In this document: piece by piece, positions 42,650 through 49,903 of the stretch
Numbering within the stretch: position 1 is the stretch's first letter
Layout of the letters: every line of letters begins with the position of its first letter
NCBI RefSeq assembly: GCF_009834025.1
Contig: NZ_CP047156.1
Coordinates: forward strand, 2,542,001 to 2,606,000
Reading direction: 5' to 3'
Length of the DNA stretch: 64,000 nucleotides
Source of the DNA: Epidermidibacterium keratini
GTDB taxonomy: Bacteria > Actinomycetota > Actinomycetes > Mycobacteriales > Antricoccaceae
The notes under the pieces: generated by a model
Databases searched by the model: none
The model's input: the letters and a program-made list of their open reading frames with translations, nothing else
Told to the model about the DNA's origin: nothing
Program-made: the position numbers and the translations under genes

Positions 42650-43624
42650 ATGAGGCATCGTCATCGAATGGCCGGCGCGCTGTGCGCGAGCGCCTTCGCT
42701 CTGAGCGCCTGCGAGTCTACCGCAGACTCCGGCAGACCCGCTGGGTCCTCGGATTCCGCCTTGGCGAACTGCGGCGTTGACGTCGCAGTCGACACGCCGC
42801 CGAAGGCAGCGGTCACCGTCAACCAGGCGGCGACCGAGATCATGCTCAGCCTCGGTCTTGCTGATGACATGGCCGGCACGGCGTACCTCGACGACGAGGT
42901 ATCGCCGGCGCTGAAGGCGGACTATGACACGGTCCCGGTGCTGGCGCCGGAGTACCCCACGCAGGAGACCCTGCTGGAGGCCGAGCCGGATTTCGTCTAC
43001 GCGTCGTACTCCAGCGCCTTCGACGACAGTGCTCTCGGACCCCGCGACGACCTGGCAGACCTGACGATCGACACCTATCTCTCGCCAGTCGCCTGCCCGC
43101 AGAAGTCGCAGCGTTTGGCGCAGGACTTCGATGCCGTCTATCAGGAGATCATTGATATCGGTGCGATCTTCGGGGTGAGCGAGCGGGCGCAGTCGCTGGT
43201 CGACCAGCTCAAGTCGACGGTCGCGCAGTCGATGGCGGCGGACGCCGGAGGCGGGCGTACGGCGCTGCTGTGGGACAGCGGCATTCAGACACCCTCCGTT
43301 GCCTCCGGGTCGGGGATGGGCGGCTATCTGCTCGAGTCGGCTGGGCTGCAGAACGTCTTCGGTGAAGACACCGGTGACACCTACGTGAGCACCAGCTGGG
43401 AGGCGATCGTCGACACCGACCCAGATGTGATCGTGCTCGTCGACGCGGAGTGGGACCCAGCGACAGACAAGATCGCATTCCTGCAGAGCGATCCCGCCAC
43501 AGCGCAGCTCAGCGCGGTGAAGAACAACGCGTTCGTGACGCTACCGTTTGTCGAGACGACGGTAGGCCTACGTGCGGTCGATGGACTCGCCGCGCTCGAG
43601 CAGCAACTCGCCGCAGATGGCTGA
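42650..43624 (+). CDS. ABC transporter substrate-binding lipoprotein, probably for cobalamin (BtuF-like)
   Basis: A 324-residue class III binding protein. Lipoprotein signal 1-21 with lipobox LSAC (Cys21 of ALSACES). VTVNQAATEIMLSLGLADDMAGTAYLDDEVSPAL and LLEAEPDFVYASYSSAFDDSALG form lobe 1; STSWEAIVDTDPDVIVLVDAEWDPATDKIAFLQSDPATAQLSAVKNNAFVTLPFVETTVG forms lobe 2. Actinobacterial relatives have been named putative F420-0-binding proteins; the cobalamin riboswitch upstream argues for a corrinoid instead. Its stop overlaps the permease start by 8 bases. Confidence 0.85.
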   Translation: MRHRHRMAGALCASAFALSACESTADSGRPAGSSDSALANCGVDVAVDTPPKAAVTVNQAATEIMLSLGLADDMAGTAYLDDEVSPALKADYDTVPVLAPEYPTQETLLEAEPDFVYASYSSAFDDSALGPRDDLADLTIDTYLSPVACPQKSQRLAQDFDAVYQEIIDIGAIFGVSERAQSLVDQLKSTVAQSMAADAGGGRTALLWDSGIQTPSVASGSGMGGYLLESAGLQNVFGEDTGDTYVSTSWEAIVDTDPDVIVLVDAEWDPATDKIAFLQSDPATAQLSAVKNNAFVTLPFVETTVGLRAVDGLAALEQQLAADG

Positions 43625-44651
43625 GGTCATGACCCGCCGTCGGAGCGGGTCGGCTCTGTCCATCACCGTGGGTGTCGCCTTGCTGGTCATCACGGCGGTG
43701 GCGGCCGTCTCGGTGGGCACCGCGCAACTTGACTTCGCCTCGGTGTGGTCGGTTCTGCTCTCTCGGCTTGGTATCGGGACCTCCGAGCTCGGCGGCACGC
43801 AGGCGGCGATCGTGTGGGAGCTGCGTCTGCCGCGGGTGATCGGGGCGATGGTCGTCGGTGCTGGCTTGGCGCTCTGCGGCGCCGTCATGCAGACGCTCAT
43901 GCGAAACCCGCTCGCTGACCCGTACCTGCTCGGCCTGTCCAGCGGCGCTGGCGTCGGCGCGGTCGTGGTGATCGTCCTGGGCGTTGGCGGCGGCCCGCTC
44001 GTGCTGTCGCTGGGCGCGTTTGGTGGCGCGCTCGTTGCACTGCTGGTCGTGCTGATGCTGGCCGGCGCTCGCGGCGGGCGGCTCACCCCGACCCGCACGA
44101 TCCTCGCTGGAGTCGCCTTCGCCGCGTTCGCATCGGCAATCAGTGCCCTGCTACTCGTCACCGCAGCTGGTGATGCCGCCAAGCGGGTGATGCTGTGGAC
44201 GTTCGGGTCGCTGGGCGGCCTGCGGTGGGACTCGCTTGGTGTTGCCTGCGTCGTACTCGCCGCCGTCACTGTCCTGGTGCTGTTGCACGGCCGCACCCTG
44301 AACTCGCTCACCTTCGGCGATCGGCTGGCAGGCTCGCTCGGCGTGGAGGTCGCGCGTGCCAGGTGGGTGCTGCTCGTCGCGACAGCGGTGCTGACCGCCG
44401 TACTCGTTGCCATCTGCGGCGCGATCGGCTTCGTCGGCCTCGTCGTCCCGCACGCAGTCGCGTTCGTGACGCCCTACGACCACCGGCTGCGGATACCGAT
44501 CACGATGATCGCCGGTGCGCTCTTCCTCACGTGGGTTGATGTGATCGCCCGAGTCGCGTTTGCTCCGCGCGAGATGCCGATCGGAGTCATGACTGCGATT
44601 ATCGGCGTGCCGCTCTTTATCTGGCTGTTGCACCGCAACCGGAGGATCTAG
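43617..44651 (+). CDS. FecCD/BtuC-family ABC permease
   Basis: A 344-residue permease with about ten membrane helices. LRLPRVIGAMVVGAGLALCGAVMQTLMRNPLADPYLLGLSSGAGVGA is the family signature. ICGAIGFVGLVVPHAVAFVTPYDHRLRIP contains the coupling GFVGLxxPHxxR-type helix. LPIGVMTAIIGVPLFIWLLHRN-like REMPIGVMTAIIGVPLFIWLLHRNRRI ends the protein. The ATG at 43617 overlaps the binding-protein gene; ATG 43629 is possible. It should pair with the flanking binding protein and ATPase as one importer. Confidence 0.92.
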   Translation: MAEVMTRRRSGSALSITVGVALLVITAVAAVSVGTAQLDFASVWSVLLSRLGIGTSELGGTQAAIVWELRLPRVIGAMVVGAGLALCGAVMQTLMRNPLADPYLLGLSSGAGVGAVVVIVLGVGGGPLVLSLGAFGGALVALLVVLMLAGARGGRLTPTRTILAGVAFAAFASAISALLLVTAAGDAAKRVMLWTFGSLGGLRWDSLGVACVVLAAVTVLVLLHGRTLNSLTFGDRLAGSLGVEVARARWVLLVATAVLTAVLVAICGAIGFVGLVVPHAVAFVTPYDHRLRIPITMIAGALFLTWVDVIARVAFAPREMPIGVMTAIIGVPLFIWLLHRNRRI

Positions 44652-44653
44652 CG

Positions 44654-45439
44654 ATGCGTTTGCGGATCGTAGATATGTCCGTGAAGTACGGCGCCGTCGA
44701 GGTGTTGCGCGATGTGTCGCTTGAGGTGCCGAGCGGGTCCTTTACCGCGCTGATCGGGCCCAACGGGTCGGGTAAGTCGACGTTGCTGCACCAGATCGCC
44801 GAGCCGTCGCGCCGGGCCACGTCGAGGATTCAGCTCGCCGACTTGGACCTATCTCGGCTGACTGCGCGTGAGCGGGCGCGCCGTGTGGCGTTCGTTGAGC
44901 AGGAGTCGGTGAGCGGGCATGACGTCACGGTGCGTGACGTCATCGAGCTCGGACGCACACCGTGGCGGCGAGGCCTTCACTTCGAGCCGGTTGCGGACCC
45001 GGTTGTCGACGATGCGGCGCGCACCGCGGGGGTCGACGACCTGCTCGACCGCCCGTGGCAGGACCTTTCCGGCGGCGAGCGGCAGCGCGCCCATCTCGCG
45101 CGGGCGCTTGCTCAGGAGCCCACGCTGCTCGTGCTCGACGAGCCAACGAACCACCTCGACGTGCGGCACCAGATCGACTTCCTGGACCGGGTACGCCGCC
45201 TGCCGATGACGGTGTTCGCCGCGATGCACGACCTCGCGCTCGTCGGCGCGTTTTGCGATCACGTCGTCGTACTGCACGAGGGCCAGGTCGCCGCGGCGGG
45301 ACGGACCGCCGATGTCCTGACATCGCAGCTGATTCACGAGGTCTTTGGCGTGGCGGCGACCGTGCGCTCGGTAGGTGACGCTGTGCGCATTGAGGTTGAC
45401 TTCCGGGCGATGAATGCGGTCGAGTCGCCAGTTCGTTAG
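44654..45439 (+). CDS. ABC transporter ATP-binding protein (BtuD/FecE-like)
   Basis: A 261-residue ATPase. Walker A is GPNGSGKST near residues 36-44, Q-loop AFVEQESVSGHDVTVRDVIELGR, signature LSGGERQRAHLARALAQ, Walker B LLVLDEPTNHLD, H-loop AMHDLALV. DVIELGRTPWRRG is typical of ATPases for iron-siderophore and B12 importers. It starts 2 bp after the permease stop. Its stop overlaps that of the convergent GAP-family gene by 4 bp. Confidence 0.94.
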   Translation: MRLRIVDMSVKYGAVEVLRDVSLEVPSGSFTALIGPNGSGKSTLLHQIAEPSRRATSRIQLADLDLSRLTARERARRVAFVEQESVSGHDVTVRDVIELGRTPWRRGLHFEPVADPVVDDAARTAGVDDLLDRPWQDLSGGERQRAHLARALAQEPTLLVLDEPTNHLDVRHQIDFLDRVRRLPMTVFAAMHDLALVGAFCDHVVVLHEGQVAAAGRTADVLTSQLIHEVFGVAATVRSVGDAVRIEVDFRAMNAVESPVR

Positions 45440-46173
45440 ACCGCGCCGAGCTGTTGCAGCTGCTGCCAGGCGTTGAGCGCAAGCAGTACGCCGACGATCC
45501 CCAGCGTCCAGCCGAGCATCTCTGCCTGGTTGCGCTCGATCCAGCGGTTGACGCGATCGAGGATCGGCGCGATTGCCCGATGAGCGAGCAGTCGCAGGCC
45601 CAGCAACAGCAGTGCGGGGAGCGCCATCACCACGACGTATCCGGCGAGTACGCCGACCTTGCCGACGGCTGCGAGGTCGCTCTGGGTGAGCAGCCCGATC
45701 GCGCCGAGATAGGGGATCATGCTGACCGCCTCGATCAGTCCAGCGACGACGGCGACGCTGGCAACGGTGCGCAGGCTGGGGTGCGCGCCGAGGAGCTGGT
45801 CCTTGAGTCGGTTGGCTCTGCTCTCTCGTGGCGCAAGGCCGCGCGCGGCGCGCCGCTGCCGACGCCATTCGGTGCCACGCCTGTCGACCAGGAAGCTGAC
45901 TGCGACGAGTAGGACGCCGAGGCCCAGCTGGATCCACGCGAAGGTCGCGCTGGTGCCGATCCGCGCCAGTGCTGTGGCGAGGCCTTCCGCGCCGGCCAGC
46001 AGCACCAGGCCGAGCGCGAAGTAGAAGCCAGAGAGCACCAGCAGATAGACCACCAACGCGCGCGCCCGGACCCTGCGCTGCACGAGCATGAGGACGGGGA
46101 TGCCGAGGGTGCCAAAACTGGTGCTGTCGATGAGGGCAAGCAACAGCAGGGTCCCGGTAATCGCAAGAGTCAT
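45436..46173 (-). CDS. GAP/Sap-family membrane protein (LysE-like fold)
   Basis: A 245-residue protein with six predicted membrane helices. LALIDSTSFGTLGIPVLMLVQRR is the start motif of the GAP (Sap, sulfolipid-1-addressing) family; a basic loop with RRGTEWRRQRRAARG separates the halves, and LIEAVSMIPYLGAIGLLTQSD is the second signature. In mycobacteria members act in exporting or placing glycolipids; here the cargo is unknown. Divergent from a TetR gene with palindromes between them, so TetR repression is likely. Confidence 0.85.
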   Translation of the reverse strand: MTLAITGTLLLLALIDSTSFGTLGIPVLMLVQRRVRARALVVYLLVLSGFYFALGLVLLAGAEGLATALARIGTSATFAWIQLGLGVLLVAVSFLVDRRGTEWRRQRRAARGLAPRESRANRLKDQLLGAHPSLRTVASVAVVAGLIEAVSMIPYLGAIGLLTQSDLAAVGKVGVLAGYVVVMALPALLLLGLRLLAHRAIAPILDRVNRWIERNQAEMLGWTLGIVGVLLALNAWQQLQQLGAV

Positions 46174-46210
46174 CGCGGGGCAGAAATCCTTCGGTGTCGA
46201 GCGGCGGGCC

Positions 46211-46275
46211 TATTTCGCACAGCATGACGAAATACCCGAACAGTAGAACATATTTAGCGCGACTGTGCGAAAATA
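46211..46275. promoter_or_regulatory. Probable TetR operator region
   Basis: TATTTCG-N10-CGAAATA (46211-46234) is a perfect 7-bp inverted repeat. A related imperfect site TATTT-N15-AAATA (46251-46275) follows. TTTCGCACAG near the first and CTGTGCGAAA near the second also form a longer-range inverted pair. The region lies between the divergent GAP-family and TetR genes, ending 6 bp before the TetR start. Confidence 0.65.
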
Positions 46276-46280
46276 GCCTC

Positions 46281-46898
46281 ATGCCGAAGATCGTCGACCA
46301 TGCCCAGCGACGCGTTGAGATCGCCGACGCCCTCTACCGGGTGATTGCCCGGGTCGGTCTGGAAGGGGCGTCGGTGCGGGCCGTCGCCTCGGAAGCCGGC
46401 TGGTCGATGGGCGCTGTGCGGCACTACTTCGCCACCCAGGACGAGCTCCTGCAGTTCTCGATCGGGCTGCAGCTGGAACGGGTTCCCGCACGGATTCGAG
46501 AGATCGTCGCCACCGCGCGGCCCGGCCGCGCCCGCGCCCAGCGGATCCTCGAGATGTTTCTCGCTCTCGACGCTGAGCGCCTGGTCGAGTCCCGAGTCTG
46601 GCTCGGCGTACTCGCCCGCGCCGGAACAGACCCGTCGTTAGATGCCATCCGGCGACGCGCGCTGGCGGGGGAGCGATACGTCTGCCGCGGCATCGTGTGT
46701 GAGCTCAGCGGTGAGCCTTGGCCGGACGATCCCGATGTCGTGCTGCCTCCGGGCCCCGAGCGCGAGGCCATCCGGCTGCAGGTCTTCATCGATGGCCTCA
46801 CCGTGCTGTGCGCGGTCGACAGCGAGCATTTCGGAGCCGACGAGGTGAGCACCCTCATCGGCTACGAACTGCGCACGCTGGTCAAGCGCCTGGGGTAG
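46281..46898 (+). CDS. TetR-family transcriptional regulator
   Basis: A 205-residue regulator. The DNA-binding domain is ADALYRVIARVGLEGASVRAVASEAGWSMGAVRHYFATQDELL at about 13-55, with recognition helix WSMGAVRHYF. The C-terminal ligand domain (TetR_C-like, IREIVATARPGRARAQRILEMFLAL) is all-helical. The ATG at 46281 is close to the operator and gives the usual start MPKIVDHAQRR. It probably represses the divergent GAP-family transporter and itself; the ligand may be that transporter's substrate. Confidence 0.9.
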   Translation: MPKIVDHAQRRVEIADALYRVIARVGLEGASVRAVASEAGWSMGAVRHYFATQDELLQFSIGLQLERVPARIREIVATARPGRARAQRILEMFLALDAERLVESRVWLGVLARAGTDPSLDAIRRRALAGERYVCRGIVCELSGEPWPDDPDVVLPPGPEREAIRLQVFIDGLTVLCAVDSEHFGADEVSTLIGYELRTLVKRLG

Positions 46899-46927
46899 CA
46901 CGGGCGCGCGTGACGTAGGATTTCTCG

Positions 46928-48436
46928 GTGACATCGCAGAGCCCCGAGCCTCCCGCCACCGAGTCCGACGACCTTCCTGAGCAGCTGCGCATCCGCCGTG
47001 AGAAGCGTGAGCGGCTGATCGATGACGGCATCGAGCCGTACGTCGTCGCAGTCGCGCGCACTCGATCGCTCGCCGAGGTGCGTGCGGCGTACCCCGAGCT
47101 CGAGGCGGGGCAGGAGACCGGCGACAAGGTCGGCGTCACCGGCCGGCTGATCTTCATGCGCAACACCGGCAAGCTGTGCTTTGGCACGCTGCGCGAGGGC
47201 GGCATCGAGCTGCAGGTGATGATCTCGCTGGCGAAGGTCGGCGAAGAGTCCCTGGCGCGCTGGAAGTCCGACGTCGACCTCGGTGACCACATCTTCGTCG
47301 AGGGCGAGGTGATCGCCTCGCGCCGCGGCGAGCTTTCGGTCATGGCCGACAGCTGGGCGATCACCGCCAAGGCCATCCGCCCATTGCCTGTCGCGCACAA
47401 GGCGATGAACGAGGAGACGCGGATCCGGCAGCGGTACGCCGACCTGATCGTGCGTCCCGAGGCCCGCCAGATGGTGCAGACGCGAGGCCAGGCCATCACC
47501 TCGATCCGGGGCACCCTTGGTGAGCACGGGTTCATCGAGGTCGAGACTCCGATGCTGCAAGCGGTGCAGGGCGGGGCGACCGCGCGGCCGTTCATCACCG
47601 AGTACAACGCCTACGACGTCGACGTTTTTCTGCGCATCGCACCCGAGCTCTACCTCAAGCGATGCGTCGTCGGAGGCATCGACCGGGTCTTCGAGATCGG
47701 ACGCAACTTCCGCAACGAGGGCGCCGACTCCACGCACTCCCCGGAGTTCGTGATGCTGGAGTTCTACCAGGCGTACGCCGACTACGACGACGTCGCCGAC
47801 CTATCGCGCGAGATCTACCAGAACGCCGCCGAAGCCGCGGTGGGCGCGCAAAAGTTCACCCGGCTCGACGGCACCGAGATCGACCTGTCCGGAGAGTGGC
47901 CGAAGGTCTCGCTGTATGAGATGGCCTCGGAGGCGGCCGGCGTACGCCTCACTCCAGAGACGTCGCTGGACGAGCTGCGCTCGGTCGCCGAGAAGCACGG
48001 CATCAAGGTCAACCCGGCGTGGATCGCCGGCAAGGTGCTTGAGGAGATCTTCGAGGAGCTGTGCAAGGACCAGCTTCGTGGACCGATCTTCGTGCGCGAC
48101 TTCCCGGTCGACACCTCGCCGCTGGTGCGCGCGCACCGCTCGATCCCCGGTGTGGTGGAGAAGTGGGACCTCTATATCGAAGGCATGGAGTGCGGCACCG
48201 GCTACTCCGAGCTTGTCGACCCGGTGATCCAGCGCGAGCGGTTTGTCGAGCAGGCCGCGCAGCGCGCCGGAGGTGACGTCGAGGCCATGCAGATCGACGA
48301 GGACTTCTTGCGGGCGCTCGAATACGGCATGCCGCCGACCGGTGGTGTCGGCCTGGGCATCGACCGGATGCTGCAGACCTTTACTGGCCGCGGGATCCGC
48401 GAGACGATCCTCTTCCCGTTCGTCAAGCCGGAGTAG
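46928..48436 (+). CDS. lysS: Lysyl-tRNA synthetase, class II
   Basis: Charges tRNA-Lys. The 502 residues carry the N-terminal OB-fold anticodon-binding domain (VGVTGRLIFMRNTGKLCFGTLREG, about 70-150) and the class II catalytic core: motif 1 GFIEVETPMLQ, motif 2 FEIGRNFRNEGADSTHSPEF, motif 3 GVGLGIDRMLQTF. The motif ELYLKRCVVGGIDRVFEIGRNFRNEG is diagnostic for LysRS. It starts with GTG. The first 20 residues are acidic and disordered. It is a normal-length single-domain enzyme with no MprF fusion. Confidence 0.96.
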   Translation: MTSQSPEPPATESDDLPEQLRIRREKRERLIDDGIEPYVVAVARTRSLAEVRAAYPELEAGQETGDKVGVTGRLIFMRNTGKLCFGTLREGGIELQVMISLAKVGEESLARWKSDVDLGDHIFVEGEVIASRRGELSVMADSWAITAKAIRPLPVAHKAMNEETRIRQRYADLIVRPEARQMVQTRGQAITSIRGTLGEHGFIEVETPMLQAVQGGATARPFITEYNAYDVDVFLRIAPELYLKRCVVGGIDRVFEIGRNFRNEGADSTHSPEFVMLEFYQAYADYDDVADLSREIYQNAAEAAVGAQKFTRLDGTEIDLSGEWPKVSLYEMASEAAGVRLTPETSLDELRSVAEKHGIKVNPAWIAGKVLEEIFEELCKDQLRGPIFVRDFPVDTSPLVRAHRSIPGVVEKWDLYIEGMECGTGYSELVDPVIQRERFVEQAAQRAGGDVEAMQIDEDFLRALEYGMPPTGGVGLGIDRMLQTFTGRGIRETILFPFVKPE

Positions 48437-48457
48437 CGACCAGGAAGCGAGTCAGTC

Positions 48458-49522
48458 GTGCGGGTTTACACCGAACTGAACCTCGGGAAGACCGACCCCG
48501 GTCTACGTGAGCCGGAGGTGCCGTTCGATATCGCCACGACTCGCGAGAAGGCTGCTCTCGTCGAAGAGCTCGGCTATGACGGGATGGTCGCGACCGAGAC
48601 GAAGGACGACTCGCTGCTGCTCACCGCGCTCGCGGCCAGCGCGACGACCCGCCTCAACATCGCGACTTCGGTCGCGATCGCGTTCGCGCGTACGCCGTAT
48701 GTCACCGCGATGGCCGCGCGCCGCATCCAGGAGCTATCGGCCGGCCGGTTTACCCTCGGGCTCGGCACCCAGGTCCGTGGACACCTGATCCGCCGGTTCG
48801 GGCTGGAGTATTCCGCCCCTGGGCCGTGGATGCGTGACTACGTGGGCGCCGTTCGCGCCCTGTGGGCGACATGGCAGGACGGTACGCCGCTGGACTACGA
48901 CTCGAAGCGCTACAAGCTCAACCTGATGGTGCCGCTGTTTGACGCGGGGCCGTCGAGCTACCCCAACCCGCCCATCCACCTCGCCGCTTTGAACCCCTAC
49001 ATGTGCCGCGTGGCAGGAGAAGTTGCCGACGGTTTGCGTCCGCACCCAGTGTGTACGCCGCGCTATATCGACGAGGTCATGCGCCCGGCGTACGAAGAGG
49101 GACTGCGCATCGCGGGCCGCGGTGACGTCGCTCCCTACATCGCCATGAAACCGCTCGTCGCCTCCGGCCGCGACGAGGAGGCGCTGGAGAAGAAGATCCG
49201 CGATGTGCGCGCCCGGGTGGCGTTCTACGCATCGACGCCGGCGTACCGTCCGGCCTTCGAGATCTGGGGGCTCGGCGATCTCGCCGACAAGCTCAGCGTG
49301 CTCTCGCGCGAGCAGCGGTGGGAGGAGATGCCGGCGTACGTCGACGACGAGATGCTGAATACCTATGCCGTCGTCGGCACCTATGACCAGATCGCCGACA
49401 AGATTGTCGATCGCTTTGGCGGCGTACTGTCCGATGTCGGCTTCTCGATTGCGGTCGAGAACGACGAGGACGCCGCCACGACCCGCGAGATTCTCGACAG
49501 GGTACGGTCGGCCTCGAGCTAA
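48458..49522 (+). CDS. LLM-class F420-dependent oxidoreductase (TIGR03617-like)
   Basis: A 354-residue bacterial-luciferase-fold TIM barrel. REKAALVEELGYDGMVATETKDDSLL begins it; VAIAFARTPYVTAMAARRIQELSAGRFTLGLGTQVRGHLIRRFG is the LLM signature (LGLGTG-like with Gln). AGEVADGLRPHPV and VVGTYDQIADKIVDRFGG are later blocks. The close fit to the F420-dependent subgroup suggests the organism makes F420; the substrate is unknown. It starts with GTG 21 bp after lysS and is followed by a DUF1330 gene. Confidence 0.85.
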   Translation: MRVYTELNLGKTDPGLREPEVPFDIATTREKAALVEELGYDGMVATETKDDSLLLTALAASATTRLNIATSVAIAFARTPYVTAMAARRIQELSAGRFTLGLGTQVRGHLIRRFGLEYSAPGPWMRDYVGAVRALWATWQDGTPLDYDSKRYKLNLMVPLFDAGPSSYPNPPIHLAALNPYMCRVAGEVADGLRPHPVCTPRYIDEVMRPAYEEGLRIAGRGDVAPYIAMKPLVASGRDEEALEKKIRDVRARVAFYASTPAYRPAFEIWGLGDLADKLSVLSREQRWEEMPAYVDDEMLNTYAVVGTYDQIADKIVDRFGGVLSDVGFSIAVENDEDAATTREILDRVRSASS

Positions 49523-49544
49523 CCGATGCTTTGGAGGTAGGACA

Positions 49545-49835
49545 GTGGCGAAGGCGTACTGGATCGCGCGGGTCGAGGTCTCCGACGAGGATGCCTACGG
49601 CAAATACCGTGACGCTAACGCCGAGGCGTTCGAGAAGTACGACGCCCGGTTCGTCGTACGCGGCGGCCCGTTCGAGGTGATGGAGGGCGAAGGTCGCGGT
49701 CGCAACGTCGTCGTCGAGTTCGACTCCTATCAGCAGGCGGTCGACTGCTACAACTCGCCGGAATACCAGCGTGCCAAGGCATTTCGCGATGGTGCCGCGG
49801 ATGTCGACTTGATCATCATCGAGGGCCCCAAGTAG
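49545..49835 (+). CDS. DUF1330 family protein
   Basis: A 96-residue small dimeric ferredoxin-like-fold protein. AYWIARVEVSDEDAYGKYRDANAEAFEKYDARFVVRGGPFEVMEG and VVVEFDSYQQAVDCYNSPEYQRAKAFRDGAADVDLIIIEG make up the whole domain. The GTG at 49545 is favoured by GGAGGTAGG just upstream; longer in-frame starts would run inside the LLM gene. Function of the family is unknown. It is 22 bp behind the LLM oxidoreductase and likely in its transcript. Confidence 0.88.
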   Translation: MAKAYWIARVEVSDEDAYGKYRDANAEAFEKYDARFVVRGGPFEVMEGEGRGRNVVVEFDSYQQAVDCYNSPEYQRAKAFRDGAADVDLIIIEGPK

Positions 49836-49903
49836 GACATCTTTGCGTGGCACGATCTCAGCTCGCTACGCGTCGCAGGTCGGGCCGACACGAAGGGTGA
49901 GTA

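Noticed and set aside
42481-42780. 99-codon ORF starting inside the cobalamin riboswitch end
   Set aside because: It overlaps the importer binding-protein gene in another frame, has no ribosome binding site of its own and no domain; the region works better as riboswitch output hairpin.
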